This document shows positions 1-7,608 of a stretch of DNA of 22,936 bases, piece after piece. A program made the position numbers and the translations under genes. Origin of the DNA: M3007 sp041160955 (GTDB lineage Bacteria > Bacteroidota > Bacteroidia > Chitinophagales > Saprospiraceae); contig JBEAVK010000450.1 of the NCBI GenBank assembly GCA_041160955.1, forward strand, positions 1-22,936, given 5' to 3'. How positions within the stretch are numbered: position 1 is the stretch's first letter; each line of letters starts with the position of its first letter. Below the pieces are notes generated by a model, which saw only the letters and a list, made by a program, of their open reading frames with translations, was not told the origin of the DNA and made no database searches.

Positions 1-60
1 AAATGGTATTTGATGAATAGCGGCGATAAAATAATATGGGTTGATAAGCGATCTATTTAA
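1..60 (+). CDS. Possible C-terminal tail of an upstream gene (partial)
   Basis: Frame 1 is open from the first base and ends with TAA at 58-60, giving 19 residues (KWYLMNSGDKIIWVDKRSI). The mix of residues looks protein-like, and no competing gene covers this stretch. The 90 bases that follow, before the next ATG at 151, are AT-rich and non-coding, as expected between genes. No domain can be recognised from so short a piece, so this is only a probable gene end. Confidence 0.35.
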   Translation, partial: KWYLMNSGDKIIWVDKRSI

Positions 61-150
61 CCTATATTTATATGTTCTTTCTATTCATTTACAATTTTCT
101 AAGAATAAAAATCCCCCAAACGGCTTAATCGCTACAAATTTACAATAAGA

Positions 151-822
151 ATGAGAATAGAAATTTTATACGATTTCGATTATGAAGCCTTGAGGTATTT
201 GGAGAACGGACTTAATGGATTTCCTCACGCGAATATCCCACTTGATGATCCTCCTTTTTTACCTTTAGAGTTTCTAAGGGATTGGGATCATCCTGACTCA
301 TCACTAATGTTGGGATGTGGACTTGATAAAATCTGTATCGCTGATGCCGCCACTCATAATTGTTTTATGATTGAGCCTTGTAGTGCATTATTTTTTTGCT
401 GCTCTATGGAGCAAACATTCCGATTTTTCTTGGAACAACTACGTTTGAAAAACCTAGATAAAATTATCGGTGGCGGGATTTTAACAGACGAAAATTTGAT
501 TAGAAATACAGCAGAACGATATCCTCAAGACATTAAAATAGGTATTGATTTTGTAAAAAAAGATAACGAATGGGATATTATTTTTAGCAATGCAAAATCG
601 ACTTATGAGTTCAGGTGTAATTTGAGCCTTTTCTTATCTGCCTATTTTGATTTTGGCGAAAGAATGATCCGATTTTATGATCACGTCATTCCCCAATATA
701 AAGATTTAAAGTATTACTATCCTTTATTTATGCAATCGGTGAAAAATTCGGTTATTGGGAGCGTATTTGAAATAAAAAAACAGTCGGGGTATGATACCAT
801 GACGTACTATGATTATCAATAA
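151..822 (+). CDS. Unrecognised 223-residue protein, probably cytoplasmic
   Basis: I do not recognise this family. The protein has no signal peptide and no membrane segment. It is rich in aromatic and acidic residues, begins MRIEILYDFDYEAL, and has a short Gly-rich turn (IIGGGIL) near residue 107. Cysteines occur near residues 56, 62, 71, 77, 83, 84 and 155 with no metal-site spacing I know. The ATG at 151 follows an AT-rich leader and is the first start in the frame. The stop at 822 is only 13 bases before the next ATG, so the two genes are probably cotranscribed. Small orphan proteins next to a membrane-protein gene, behind the end of another gene, are common in toxin/immunity clusters, but nothing in this sequence proves that role. 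Confidence 0.6.
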   Translation: MRIEILYDFDYEALRYLENGLNGFPHANIPLDDPPFLPLEFLRDWDHPDSSLMLGCGLDKICIADAATHNCFMIEPCSALFFCCSMEQTFRFFLEQLRLKNLDKIIGGGILTDENLIRNTAERYPQDIKIGIDFVKKDNEWDIIFSNAKSTYEFRCNLSLFLSAYFDFGERMIRFYDHVIPQYKDLKYYYPLFMQSVKNSVIGSVFEIKKQSGYDTMTYYDYQ

Positions 823-1305
823 ACACGGTTAATTTATGAAAGAACTATACTATTATCACCGAAAAATCAATGAACCACAAACATCCCTGATTCGTATTTT
901 GGAAACTGTAATTAGGATGAAAGTAGGTTTAGAACATATCTGTAACGAAATGAAAAATATTTTACTTAATACTGCAATACTCTATTTGCTAAGATTAACT
1001 GCTTTATTTATCGTATTTCCTATTGAAGGTGTTGTTTCAAAGTACCTACTAAATAATGACATATATCAGTATAGTTATTTTTCGGTTTTTTCACTCTGGA
1101 TTTTTTTTCTCTCTAGTTTGATATATGCCATAATATGGGCAATATGTTTTTATATAGGTTGTAACTTATTAAAGCAGACAATGAATGCCAAACTAAAAAT
1201 TGGTATTCTTTCTTTTGGGATTTTCATCCTTGAAACATTATTAAATAACCTTCATCATATTTTTTACAATAAAACATTCTTTTTTCGAGAAATGTTCCAA
1301 GTTAT

Positions 1306-1313
1306 TTTTTTTC
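1306..1313. repeat. Left copy of 8-bp target-site duplication
   Basis: TTTTTTTC lies directly against the left end of the palindrome and is repeated at 1474-1481. The sequence is low-complexity, so chance is possible. However, deleting one copy together with the palindrome restores a plausible membrane-protein frame, which supports a true duplication. Confidence 0.6.
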
Positions 1314-1473
1314 GTAAAAACTTAGCCAGCGGTTTCGGATCAAAAAAGCAGGCAGATTTTGGTCAGACAAGCCGCTTTTTAGAGTTCGATGCAGCGCATC
1401 GGACGAAAAAAACGGCGATGGCAGGGCAAAATCTGACCTTTTTTGGCCGAAATGCAAGCGGCTAAGTTTTTAC
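1314..1473. mobile_element. 160-bp palindromic MITE-like element
   Basis: The whole stretch folds on itself around a 3-base loop (AGC, 1393-1395). The ends are GTAAAAACTTAGCC (from 1314) and GGCTAAGTTTTTAC (to 1473). The middle arms pair TCAGATTTTG-like segments imperfectly, and the apex CGATGC/GCATCG is perfect. It is flanked by TTTTTTTC at 1306-1313 and 1474-1481. It holds no transposase. IS66-family elements are known for ends starting GTAA and for 8-bp target duplications, so a non-autonomous IS66-type derivative is my inference. A genome-wide palindromic repeat of another kind is the alternative. In RNA it would form a very long hairpin. Confidence 0.75.
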
Positions 1474-1481
1474 TTTTTTTC
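1474..1481. repeat. Right copy of 8-bp target-site duplication
   Basis: TTTTTTTC directly follows the right end of the palindrome and matches 1306-1313. The native gene sequence resumes at 1482. Confidence 0.6.
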
Positions 1482-1650
1482 AATACTTGATTGGGCAGAT
1501 ATTGATTTTTTTTACTTTCCTTTATTTATATACTGTTCTTGGTAGGAAAATGATAAAACGTCCAACAATACTGCCATGATAATCGTAGCAAAATTTCACC
1601 CATCAAAGCAGCGTTTTACAAATCGGGAACTGCTGTAGTACCTCAAACCA

Positions 1651-3198
1651 TTACAACCCTTCTTCAATCCACCCATCAATCCCTTTTTGCTCAGCATTAA
1701 AATTGACACCAATGCCTGTAATTACTTTATCCGAAGCACGATATTTTCCAGCATAGTCTTGTTTTTTAATTTGATCTATGCCTTCTTGAGCACTCTTATT
1801 AAATTTGAATTCAAAAATATACACATCTGTCAAAGTTTGAACAACGGCATCGGCACGGCCTTGTGCCGAATGTACTTCGCTATCTGCCGTTACGCCTAAA
1901 TAACTAAAAACCAAGTGAATTAAGCCATGAAACAAGCCTTCGGTTTGATTTTGAAAGGTTTGTGATGGCAAATCTTTCAACAATGCATTAAGAATGGCTT
2001 GTACTTTTTTTAAGTCTCTGGACACAAATGCATTGTTCAAATCGGCGATTGTCCTGCCTGTATGTACGCGTTGTGGGTTGTTAGAGACATCATCAATCAA
2101 AAATTCATACATACTTTCTCGCACTTCTTTGTTAGGATAATCCAAAACCATATCGCCGGTCATTCTATCCACTTTTTTAACTGTTAAATAGCCAGTTTGG
2201 AAAAGCAGCGGAATCAATGTGAGGTTATCAAGGTCATATTTATCCAATATCCTATCATTCACGATTGAATTTTCAACATTATAATAAGTTAAGCGGCGCA
2301 TTTGTTTAATCAAAAAATCGGGACTGCCTGTGCTAAACCAATGATTACGAAATGTTTGTTCGTCCAAAAAATTAAGCGTTCCGAATGGGTTATAAACGGT
2401 AGTTACGCCATCCCAACTATATCCATTGTACCAAATTTTCATCTGAGCAAGTAATTCTTCTCTTTGAATATTTAGTTTTTTTTCGCATAATTGAAGATAA
2501 TCCTCAAAATAAAACTCTAATTCTTCTTGTGTGTAACCCGTCAAAGCGGCATATTTTTCGGTTAGCGTAATATCTTTTAAGTTATTCAGGTGTGAAAACA
2601 AGGAGATTTTTGCAAATTTAGAGATGCCTGTGATAAAAACAATTTCTAGCAATTCATCCGAATTTTTCAGAACACCATAAAACTCTCGTAAAATATCTCG
2701 ATTAAATTTGGCTTGGTCCACCTCGTTTTTTTCTAAATAATCTATCATCGGTTTGTCGTATTCGTCTATCAACAAAGCGACTTTTCCGTGCTTTTTTGAT
2801 ACTTTTTCGATCAGTTCTTTGAATTGTGATTTAACACTCGTATTTGTCAATCGTACTTTATAATGCTTAGCCCATTTTAACAATTCATCCGCAATCACTT
2901 TTTCTAAGCCCAGTTTTTTATAATCCATTTCATCGAACGAAAAATGCAGTACAGGGTATTTTTTTGACCAATCCCAATTATTTTCTATCCATAGACCATC
3001 AAACAGGGTTTTGTTGCCCAAATAGAGTTCTTTGAGCGTTGAAATCAATAAAGATTTGCCAAAACGACGGGGGCGAGAGAGAAAATAATAAGAACCCGTT
3101 GTTGCCAATTGATGAACTAGCCGTGTTTTATCAACGTAAACACAGTTTTTTTCACGGATTTTAGACAAAGTTTGTACACCAATTGGTAAATTTTTCAT
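1651..3198 (-). CDS. AAA-ATPase-like / PD-(D/E)XK nuclease-like protein
   Basis: This 515-residue protein belongs to the family with an N-terminal AAA-ATPase-like domain (Pfam AAA-ATPase_like) and a C-terminal PD-(D/E)XK domain (PDDEXK_9), often multicopy in Bacteroidota; its cellular role is not established. The start MKNLPIGVQTLSKIREKN and YVDKT are typical of the family. The P-loop variant RPRRFGKSLL lies at residues 42-51, Walker B ALLIDEYDKP at 141-150, and a sensor-like FITGISKF follows. The C-terminal nuclease motif has D450, E463 and K465 in GRAD...EFKF, so the catalytic residues look intact. A longer frame reaches 3336, but it would overlap the upstream kinase gene and begin before the promoter match at 3224-3231; the family's usual start at 3198 is chosen. 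It converges on the disrupted membrane gene. Confidence 0.88.
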   Translation of the reverse strand: MKNLPIGVQTLSKIREKNCVYVDKTRLVHQLATTGSYYFLSRPRRFGKSLLISTLKELYLGNKTLFDGLWIENNWDWSKKYPVLHFSFDEMDYKKLGLEKVIADELLKWAKHYKVRLTNTSVKSQFKELIEKVSKKHGKVALLIDEYDKPMIDYLEKNEVDQAKFNRDILREFYGVLKNSDELLEIVFITGISKFAKISLFSHLNNLKDITLTEKYAALTGYTQEELEFYFEDYLQLCEKKLNIQREELLAQMKIWYNGYSWDGVTTVYNPFGTLNFLDEQTFRNHWFSTGSPDFLIKQMRRLTYYNVENSIVNDRILDKYDLDNLTLIPLLFQTGYLTVKKVDRMTGDMVLDYPNKEVRESMYEFLIDDVSNNPQRVHTGRTIADLNNAFVSRDLKKVQAILNALLKDLPSQTFQNQTEGLFHGLIHLVFSYLGVTADSEVHSAQGRADAVVQTLTDVYIFEFKFNKSAQEGIDQIKKQDYAGKYRASDKVITGIGVNFNAEQKGIDGWIEEGL

Positions 3199-3223
3199 AG
3201 CGTAAAATAAGTAAAACAGTACG

Positions 3224-3231
3224 CAAAGGTA
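3224..3231 (-). promoter_or_regulatory. Bacteroidota-type -7 promoter element of the AAA-ATPase gene
   Basis: On the minus strand the sequence reads TACCTTTG, an exact match to TAnnTTTG, about 25 bases before the ATG at 3198. A TTG lies 14 bases further upstream, which is short for the -33 element. It sits in the gap just after the kinase stop at 3245, so the gene can be transcribed on its own. Confidence 0.5.
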
Positions 3232-3244
3232 AAGTATTCTTTGC

Positions 3245-6200
3245 TCAATATAACGCCTCCTGCGGAATAGCACAATAAAAAGTAGTCCCCTCCCCTTCCC
3301 TACTTTCAAAACTAATATTGCCGCCCATTTTTTCAATGTATTCTTTACAAACTAATAACCCCAATCCTGTACCATGCTCACCTGCCGTGCCACGAGAGGT
3401 AAAACTGACCGGTTGAAACAGTTTTTCTTGATTGGCCAAAGAAATACCCACTCCCGTATCCGCTACAACAATACTAAACATATTGCCCGCTGAGCCCGAA
3501 CTGATGGTGACTATATCACCCGAATTGCAAAATTTAATGGCATTGGCCACCAAGTTGCGCAACACAATAGCCGTCATTTGCGCATCTACCACTTTCATCG
3601 TGTTTTTAGGTATATTGTTTTTTAGTACGACATGTTTACTTTTTGCAACAGAATTAAAAAGTTCAATTTGTTGTTCTACTAAATGATGTACATCCAGTCG
3701 CTCCAAATGAATGACAGCGCCCTCCATCTGGCTTTTAGCCCAAAGCAGTAGATTGTCCATCAGTAGCGAGGTATTATCCAATTCCTTTATCAATTCAGGT
3801 GTAATATCTTTAAGTTCTTTTGTCGAAATCATATCATCGCTCACAAGTGAAAAAATACCCTTGATGGCTCCCAATGGACCTCGTAAATCGTGCGAGATAA
3901 TCGAAAAAAGTCGATCTTTAAGTACGTTGAGGGCTTCTAGTTTTTCTGCTTGTTCACTAATAAACAGGTTTTGTTGTATTAATTCCAGATTTTGAGTACT
4001 GATTTCTTGATTTTTTTCTTGTAATTCCTGCGTTTTAGCATCTACTTTTCCCTTCAGTTGGATGTTTTTTAGATGTAATTGTCGTGAATTATAATGTACT
4101 ATCATAAATATCAGCAGTGCTGCTGAACACACGTATAACACGAATGCCCACCATTGTAAGTACCATACTTGTTGTACTTGAATTGGGATACGCAGTGGAG
4201 TACTCCAGTCGTAGCCCAACTGCCGCCCCCTGATTTCGATCATATAATTACCCTGACTAAGACCCGCGACAGAGCAATGGCCAGTTTTTGACTCCTCCGA
4301 CCATTTTGGCTGTTGATCTTTGCCGATAATACGCCATTGGTAACTTAGATTTGAAGCGGGAAATGACAGACAATGGAAATGAATATCCACTAAGGCTTTA
4401 TAAGGCACTTCAATAGCATCGACATTAAAGGCAGGTTGCTGCTTTTTTGTATTTATGTCCATTTGATAAAGTGCAGGGGTTACAGTGGGCTTGATTGCCG
4501 CCACATATTCTTGTGAAAAACCAAAACCAACATCAGTTCCTATCCAAAGCCGCTGCGTGTGGTCCATAGAAATACAGCGGTAAGCAAAGTTTTTGCTGGG
4601 TATGCCGTCGGACAAATTAAAACGCATGACCCTTCCATTGTTATAACAAAGTAAGCCATGGACATCTGTACCCAGCCATATTTGATCGTGCTGGTCTATG
4701 GCTACCGAACGTATCTCTGTACCCGTTATAAAATTTGATCCCAAATCAACCTGTTCAATTGTTTTGTTCTGAATATTATATTTTAGTAATCCAAAAGTAG
4801 TACCAAGCCATATAATTGAGTCATTATGACTACAAGCAAGGTCATGCACCTCAAGATTACTAGCATTCACGGATGACGGCAAGGGAACACTTAGATTAAT
4901 AAAAGTTTCTGTCTTTTCATCAAACGTATAAAGATATTCATTGCTTACACCTCCAAAAAAGAGTTGCTTATTATCGTTTTCATTGAAACAAATAATCCTA
5001 TTGTTTAATCCGCTCTCTATACCAAAATAACGTATTTTCATGGAGCGATCGGTATAACTTACACCGGGTAATTCGCTATCTTTAGGGGCTTGTGCTAGCC
5101 AGATCCGATGTTTACTATCGGCATGTACCTGAAAAACAGCACCGCCTCGCCAGCTTAGATCCACTAATCCGGCAAATTTCTGATCACTTATTCTAAAGAT
5201 CTTACCGATTGAATTACTAGCCCAAACATCATCACCATCGGAAGTCATGCTATACACCGCCGAGGTGCCTGCCTTCGAAATGGGTATATCTTGATGGTCT
5301 GATTGCCCGGCAGGTATTCTAAATACTGTACTCGATATACCCCACCTTGTATAATAATAGTCTTTATTGGCAGTCTGTGTCACATAAGCCCAGTCATCAA
5401 TTCGGTTGTTGCCGTAATAACTTTGAAAGGTTTTTGCATATAAATGACCAATACCTAATTCACTACTTACCCAAATACCTTGATCGCGATCCAAGCATAA
5501 ATGAAATATTGATTTTGATGGTACAAGTTCTATGTTTTGGGCGGTATTTAAAAACTTTACAGGACTTATGCTGTTCGTAGGATCATTTTTTCTAATTCTA
5601 TGCAGCCCAGCACCCCGAAAACCCATATAAATATAATCTTTATTGTCATCCAATAAGCAATGAATATTGGGAATTGGGGTGATATTTTTACCCAATTGAG
5701 GTTTGCTGCCATTGATCCATACTTCATCAATACCAGTCGCGCTCCCTACCCAAACCGATTGTTCGGTTCTTTTGAGTACCGATGTAATGGATTTTATACC
5801 TAATAAAGTATCTGCTGCCACAAAATTGTTTTGTTCCGCAGAAAATCGATACCATAAACCATCATTGGTTATCATCCATAAAACACCATTTAATTCCAAG
5901 AAATAGCACTGCGCAATTGATCGTCCAATCTTATATTCAGAACGCTTCCCTTTTTCAAGTCTGATAATTAGTCCGCTACTTTCGGCAATCCAAATTTGGT
6001 CATTTTGATCTGTATAAATATGAACAGGAGATGCACTTTTTTCAAAAAATTTTAATTGGACATGATTTAATTGGCTAATTATTTCATAGATATTGGACTG
6101 CTTTATCGCAAAAAAACGCTTATTTCTTTGTTCAAAAACACCAGAAATACCTTTCGAATCGGCTACTGAACTGCGGTTCAAGCCATCATAATTGTACAAA

Positions 6201-6460
6201 GTATCGTTGGAAAGTAGCAATAAATTACCTTCTAAACTTTGATGAATCGATAAAATGGACTTACGTGCCTCCCAATCCTTCAAATTATTGGGATCATAAT
6301 TAAACTCTTGTGCTTGACTTTGGTGTACGGACAAAAGCAGCACAAAAACAGGGAGCAACTTGATTGGAATCGTAAATGGAGGGGGTAAATAAGACCAATG
6401 AAACAACACCTTTATTTCAAGTACCTTATTCAGAAAATATTTTACATGAGAACAAGCCAT
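3245..6460 (-). CDS. Sensor histidine kinase with periplasmic two-component propeller
   Basis: This 1071-residue sensor kinase has a secretion signal near residues 33-50 (ending SVHQSQAQ) and a periplasmic beta-propeller over about residues 52-690, with repeats such as IWLGTTFGLLKYN, IWLGTDVHGLLCY and LWIGTDVGFG. A Y_Y_Y-type domain follows (~695-760), then one membrane helix (~770-789), a coiled coil (~794-845), HisKA with H857 in SIISHDLRGPLGAIKG, and an ATPase domain with N969/N973, D1001 (DTGVG) and GTGLGL at 1030-1035. All catalytic boxes look intact. Unlike classical hybrid systems of Bacteroidota it has no receiver and no DNA-binding domain; a single-domain receiver is encoded 80 bases upstream on the same strand. 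ATG 6460 gives an unusually long pre-signal stretch; a GTG at residue 18 could be the real start. The stimulus cannot be told from the sequence. Confidence 0.93.
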   Translation of the reverse strand: MACSHVKYFLNKVLEIKVLFHWSYLPPPFTIPIKLLPVFVLLLSVHQSQAQEFNYDPNNLKDWEARKSILSIHQSLEGNLLLLSNDTLYNYDGLNRSSVADSKGISGVFEQRNKRFFAIKQSNIYEIISQLNHVQLKFFEKSASPVHIYTDQNDQIWIAESSGLIIRLEKGKRSEYKIGRSIAQCYFLELNGVLWMITNDGLWYRFSAEQNNFVAADTLLGIKSITSVLKRTEQSVWVGSATGIDEVWINGSKPQLGKNITPIPNIHCLLDDNKDYIYMGFRGAGLHRIRKNDPTNSISPVKFLNTAQNIELVPSKSIFHLCLDRDQGIWVSSELGIGHLYAKTFQSYYGNNRIDDWAYVTQTANKDYYYTRWGISSTVFRIPAGQSDHQDIPISKAGTSAVYSMTSDGDDVWASNSIGKIFRISDQKFAGLVDLSWRGGAVFQVHADSKHRIWLAQAPKDSELPGVSYTDRSMKIRYFGIESGLNNRIICFNENDNKQLFFGGVSNEYLYTFDEKTETFINLSVPLPSSVNASNLEVHDLACSHNDSIIWLGTTFGLLKYNIQNKTIEQVDLGSNFITGTEIRSVAIDQHDQIWLGTDVHGLLCYNNGRVMRFNLSDGIPSKNFAYRCISMDHTQRLWIGTDVGFGFSQEYVAAIKPTVTPALYQMDINTKKQQPAFNVDAIEVPYKALVDIHFHCLSFPASNLSYQWRIIGKDQQPKWSEESKTGHCSVAGLSQGNYMIEIRGRQLGYDWSTPLRIPIQVQQVWYLQWWAFVLYVCSAALLIFMIVHYNSRQLHLKNIQLKGKVDAKTQELQEKNQEISTQNLELIQQNLFISEQAEKLEALNVLKDRLFSIISHDLRGPLGAIKGIFSLVSDDMISTKELKDITPELIKELDNTSLLMDNLLLWAKSQMEGAVIHLERLDVHHLVEQQIELFNSVAKSKHVVLKNNIPKNTMKVVDAQMTAIVLRNLVANAIKFCNSGDIVTISSGSAGNMFSIVVADTGVGISLANQEKLFQPVSFTSRGTAGEHGTGLGLLVCKEYIEKMGGNISFESREGEGTTFYCAIPQEALY

Positions 6461-6540
6461 CGTTTTAGGTTATTTACTAAATGAGGGCAATAGTGCCACT
6501 ATATAAACTATAAAACTCGGAACAATCAAAATCAAAGTGT

Positions 6541-6942
6541 TCATAACAGCCATTTTCTAAAAACAGATTCTAATATATCTTTAAGTATTGGCTTGCAAAT
6601 ATAGTCATCCATACCGGAGGACAAACACCGCTCTTTTTCTGCATTCAACAAACCCGCAGAAACCCCGATAATAGGAACATGGCTATTTTGTTCTAGTATT
6701 CTTATTGCCTTTGTTGCGTCGCAACCATCCATTTCGGGCATATTTACATCCATGAAGATAATATCAGGTGGCATTTCCCTAAATATGCGAACCGATTCAA
6801 GACCATTATGTGCTTCTACAATTGTAGCGTCGGGCAATATGGATCTGCAAATTAACTTGACCAACAATATATTATATGATTGGTCATCAGCAATAAGAAT
6901 ATTTGGTTTTAAATGATTAATTTGGTATGCTTCAGATGTCAT
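6541..6942 (-). CDS. Single-domain response regulator (receiver only)
   Basis: The 133-residue protein is a lone CheY-like receiver. It has the acidic pair D19/D20 (ILIADD), the phosphate-accepting D65 in FMDVNMPEMDG, S95 in the Thr/Ser position, and K117 in CKPI. No output domain follows. The sequence resembles receivers found at the C-end of hybrid kinases (the NMPEMDG and SAGLLNAEKERCLSSGMDDY patterns). It is the first gene of a probable two-gene operon with the propeller kinase 80 bases downstream, which is its likely phosphate donor. A downstream output protein must be elsewhere, or the receiver acts as a phosphate sink or allosteric partner; both are inference. Confidence 0.92.
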   Translation of the reverse strand: MTSEAYQINHLKPNILIADDQSYNILLVKLICRSILPDATIVEAHNGLESVRIFREMPPDIIFMDVNMPEMDGCDATKAIRILEQNSHVPIIGVSAGLLNAEKERCLSSGMDDYICKPILKDILESVFRKWLL

Positions 6943-6984
6943 TTATGATGGATTAAATGTGAAATAGAAGGGGATTTGTTCCAA

Positions 6985-7023
6985 ATTACATTTACGAAAC
7001 CTCCAAGGCTTCGTAAATGTAAT
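6985..7023 (-). terminator. 14-bp perfect inverted repeat between osmC-like and receiver genes
   Basis: ATTACATTTACGAA (6985-6998) and TTCGTAAATGTAAT (7010-7023) are perfect complements around an 11-base loop, which may itself pair CC with GG. It lies just after the OsmC-like gene stop and before the receiver gene start, both on the minus strand. A hairpin ending OsmC-gene transcription is the simplest reading, but no clean T-run follows on that strand. It could instead be an operator for the receiver-kinase operon. Confidence 0.5.
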
Positions 7024-7041
7024 CACCAATGATTCGCTTAA

Positions 7042-7458
7042 TTATACCAAAGCGGCATCCAAAATAATCTCTGCATTAAATAATTTTGAAACCGGGCAAT
7101 CGCGTTTTGCTTCGTCTGCGGCGGCTTCAAAGGCTTCTGCTGTTATTCCGGGTACAGTAGCACGGGTATGTAGGTGCACCTCCGTAATAGCGCCATTATC
7201 GAGTACTACCGTTGCTTTGGTGTCAATGGCATCCGCCGTAAAATTTAAGGCTTGTAGCACAAAGGATAGTTTCATCGTGAAACAACCTGCATGTGCAGCA
7301 CCCAATAACTCTTCCGGATTGGTACCAATACCATCCGCAAAACGGGTATTAAAACTGTACTGTGCTTCATGGAGTACTGTACTATCCGTTGAAAGTACGC
7401 CATTACCTTCTTTACCGGAACCTTCCCAATGCGCCGTGGCGCTACGCTTAAATGCCAT
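7042..7458 (-). CDS. osmC: OsmC-family peroxide reductase
   Basis: The 138-residue protein matches the OsmC/Ohr fold, cytoplasmic thiol enzymes that reduce organic hydroperoxides and peroxide. The two redox cysteines are C59 in AAHAGCFTMKLS and C121 in RDCPVSKLFNAE. R39 and E50, in the positions that activate the peroxidatic Cys, are present in RFADGIGTNPEE. The start MAFKRSATAHWEGSGKEGNG is typical of the OsmC subgroup rather than Ohr. The length is normal. The gene stands alone: its promoter match lies at 7497-7504 and a strong inverted repeat follows its stop. It is divergent from the helicase gene, with 150 bases between the two starts. Confidence 0.92.
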   Translation of the reverse strand: MAFKRSATAHWEGSGKEGNGVLSTDSTVLHEAQYSFNTRFADGIGTNPEELLGAAHAGCFTMKLSFVLQALNFTADAIDTKATVVLDNGAITEVHLHTRATVPGITAEAFEAAADEAKRDCPVSKLFNAEIILDAALV

Positions 7459-7496
7459 AATACTATTTTTTTATTTTTAAAAAGACAATCAATCGA

Positions 7497-7528
7497 CAAA
7501 AGTAATTATTTTATACTTAGTACACCAA
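7497..7528 (-). promoter_or_regulatory. Candidate promoter of the osmC-like gene
   Basis: On the minus strand, TACTTTTG (7497-7504) matches TAnnTTTG exactly. TTG at 7526-7528 lies 21 bases upstream and could be the -33 element. The ATG at 7458 is about 38 bases downstream, a reasonable leader. Confidence 0.5.
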
Positions 7529-7573
7529 GTAAACCGAATAAGTTTACAAAAGTTTTTTTTAAAACCATTTATC

Positions 7574-7585
7574 GTTCCGAGGAAC
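7574..7585. promoter_or_regulatory. Short palindrome GTTCC-GA-GGAAC upstream of the helicase gene
   Basis: A 5-bp perfect inverted repeat with a 2-base centre lies 23 bases before the helicase ATG and just upstream of the -7 match at 7596. This is where a repressor would block transcription. It might be a damage-response operator, but the match is short and could be chance. Confidence 0.3.
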
Positions 7586-7595
7586 AATAAAGCAA

Positions 7596-7603
7596 TACCT
7601 TTG
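7596..7603 (+). promoter_or_regulatory. -7 promoter element upstream of the helicase gene
   Basis: TACCTTTG matches TAnnTTTG exactly. It ends only 5 bases before ATG 7609, so transcription from it would give a nearly leaderless mRNA. No clear TTG is found at the -33 distance, so it may be weak, controlled, or not a promoter. Confidence 0.35.
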
Positions 7604-7608
7604 CGTCG

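Larger units (their letters stand above)
836..1579 (+). pseudogene. Multi-pass membrane protein gene disrupted by a palindromic insertion
   Basis: The present reading frame runs 836-1465 (209 residues), but its last ~50 residues are encoded by the inserted palindrome at 1314-1473 and are not native. Before that point there are about three hydrophobic segments (near residues 42-60, 80-112 and 120-138). Removing the palindrome plus one copy of the flanking TTTTTTTC (168 bases, 56 codons) joins codon 159 to CAA at 1481. The frame then continues QYLIGQILIFFTFLYLY and on to TGA at 1577-1579, adding a fourth hydrophobic helix and a basic tail; the restored protein is 191 residues. The true start may be ATG 836, 917 or 950; the first helix begins just after the last of these. 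The family and function are not recognised. The gene may still give a truncated product, since the insertion keeps the frame up to TAA at 1463. Confidence 0.7.

Noticed and set aside
1687..1899. Plus-strand frame of 70 residues
   Set aside because: It lies entirely inside the well-supported AAA-ATPase/nuclease gene on the other strand.
7272..7499. Frame of 75 residues on the minus strand
   Set aside because: It overlaps the osmC-like gene in another frame, covers the promoter match, and looks like a shadow frame.
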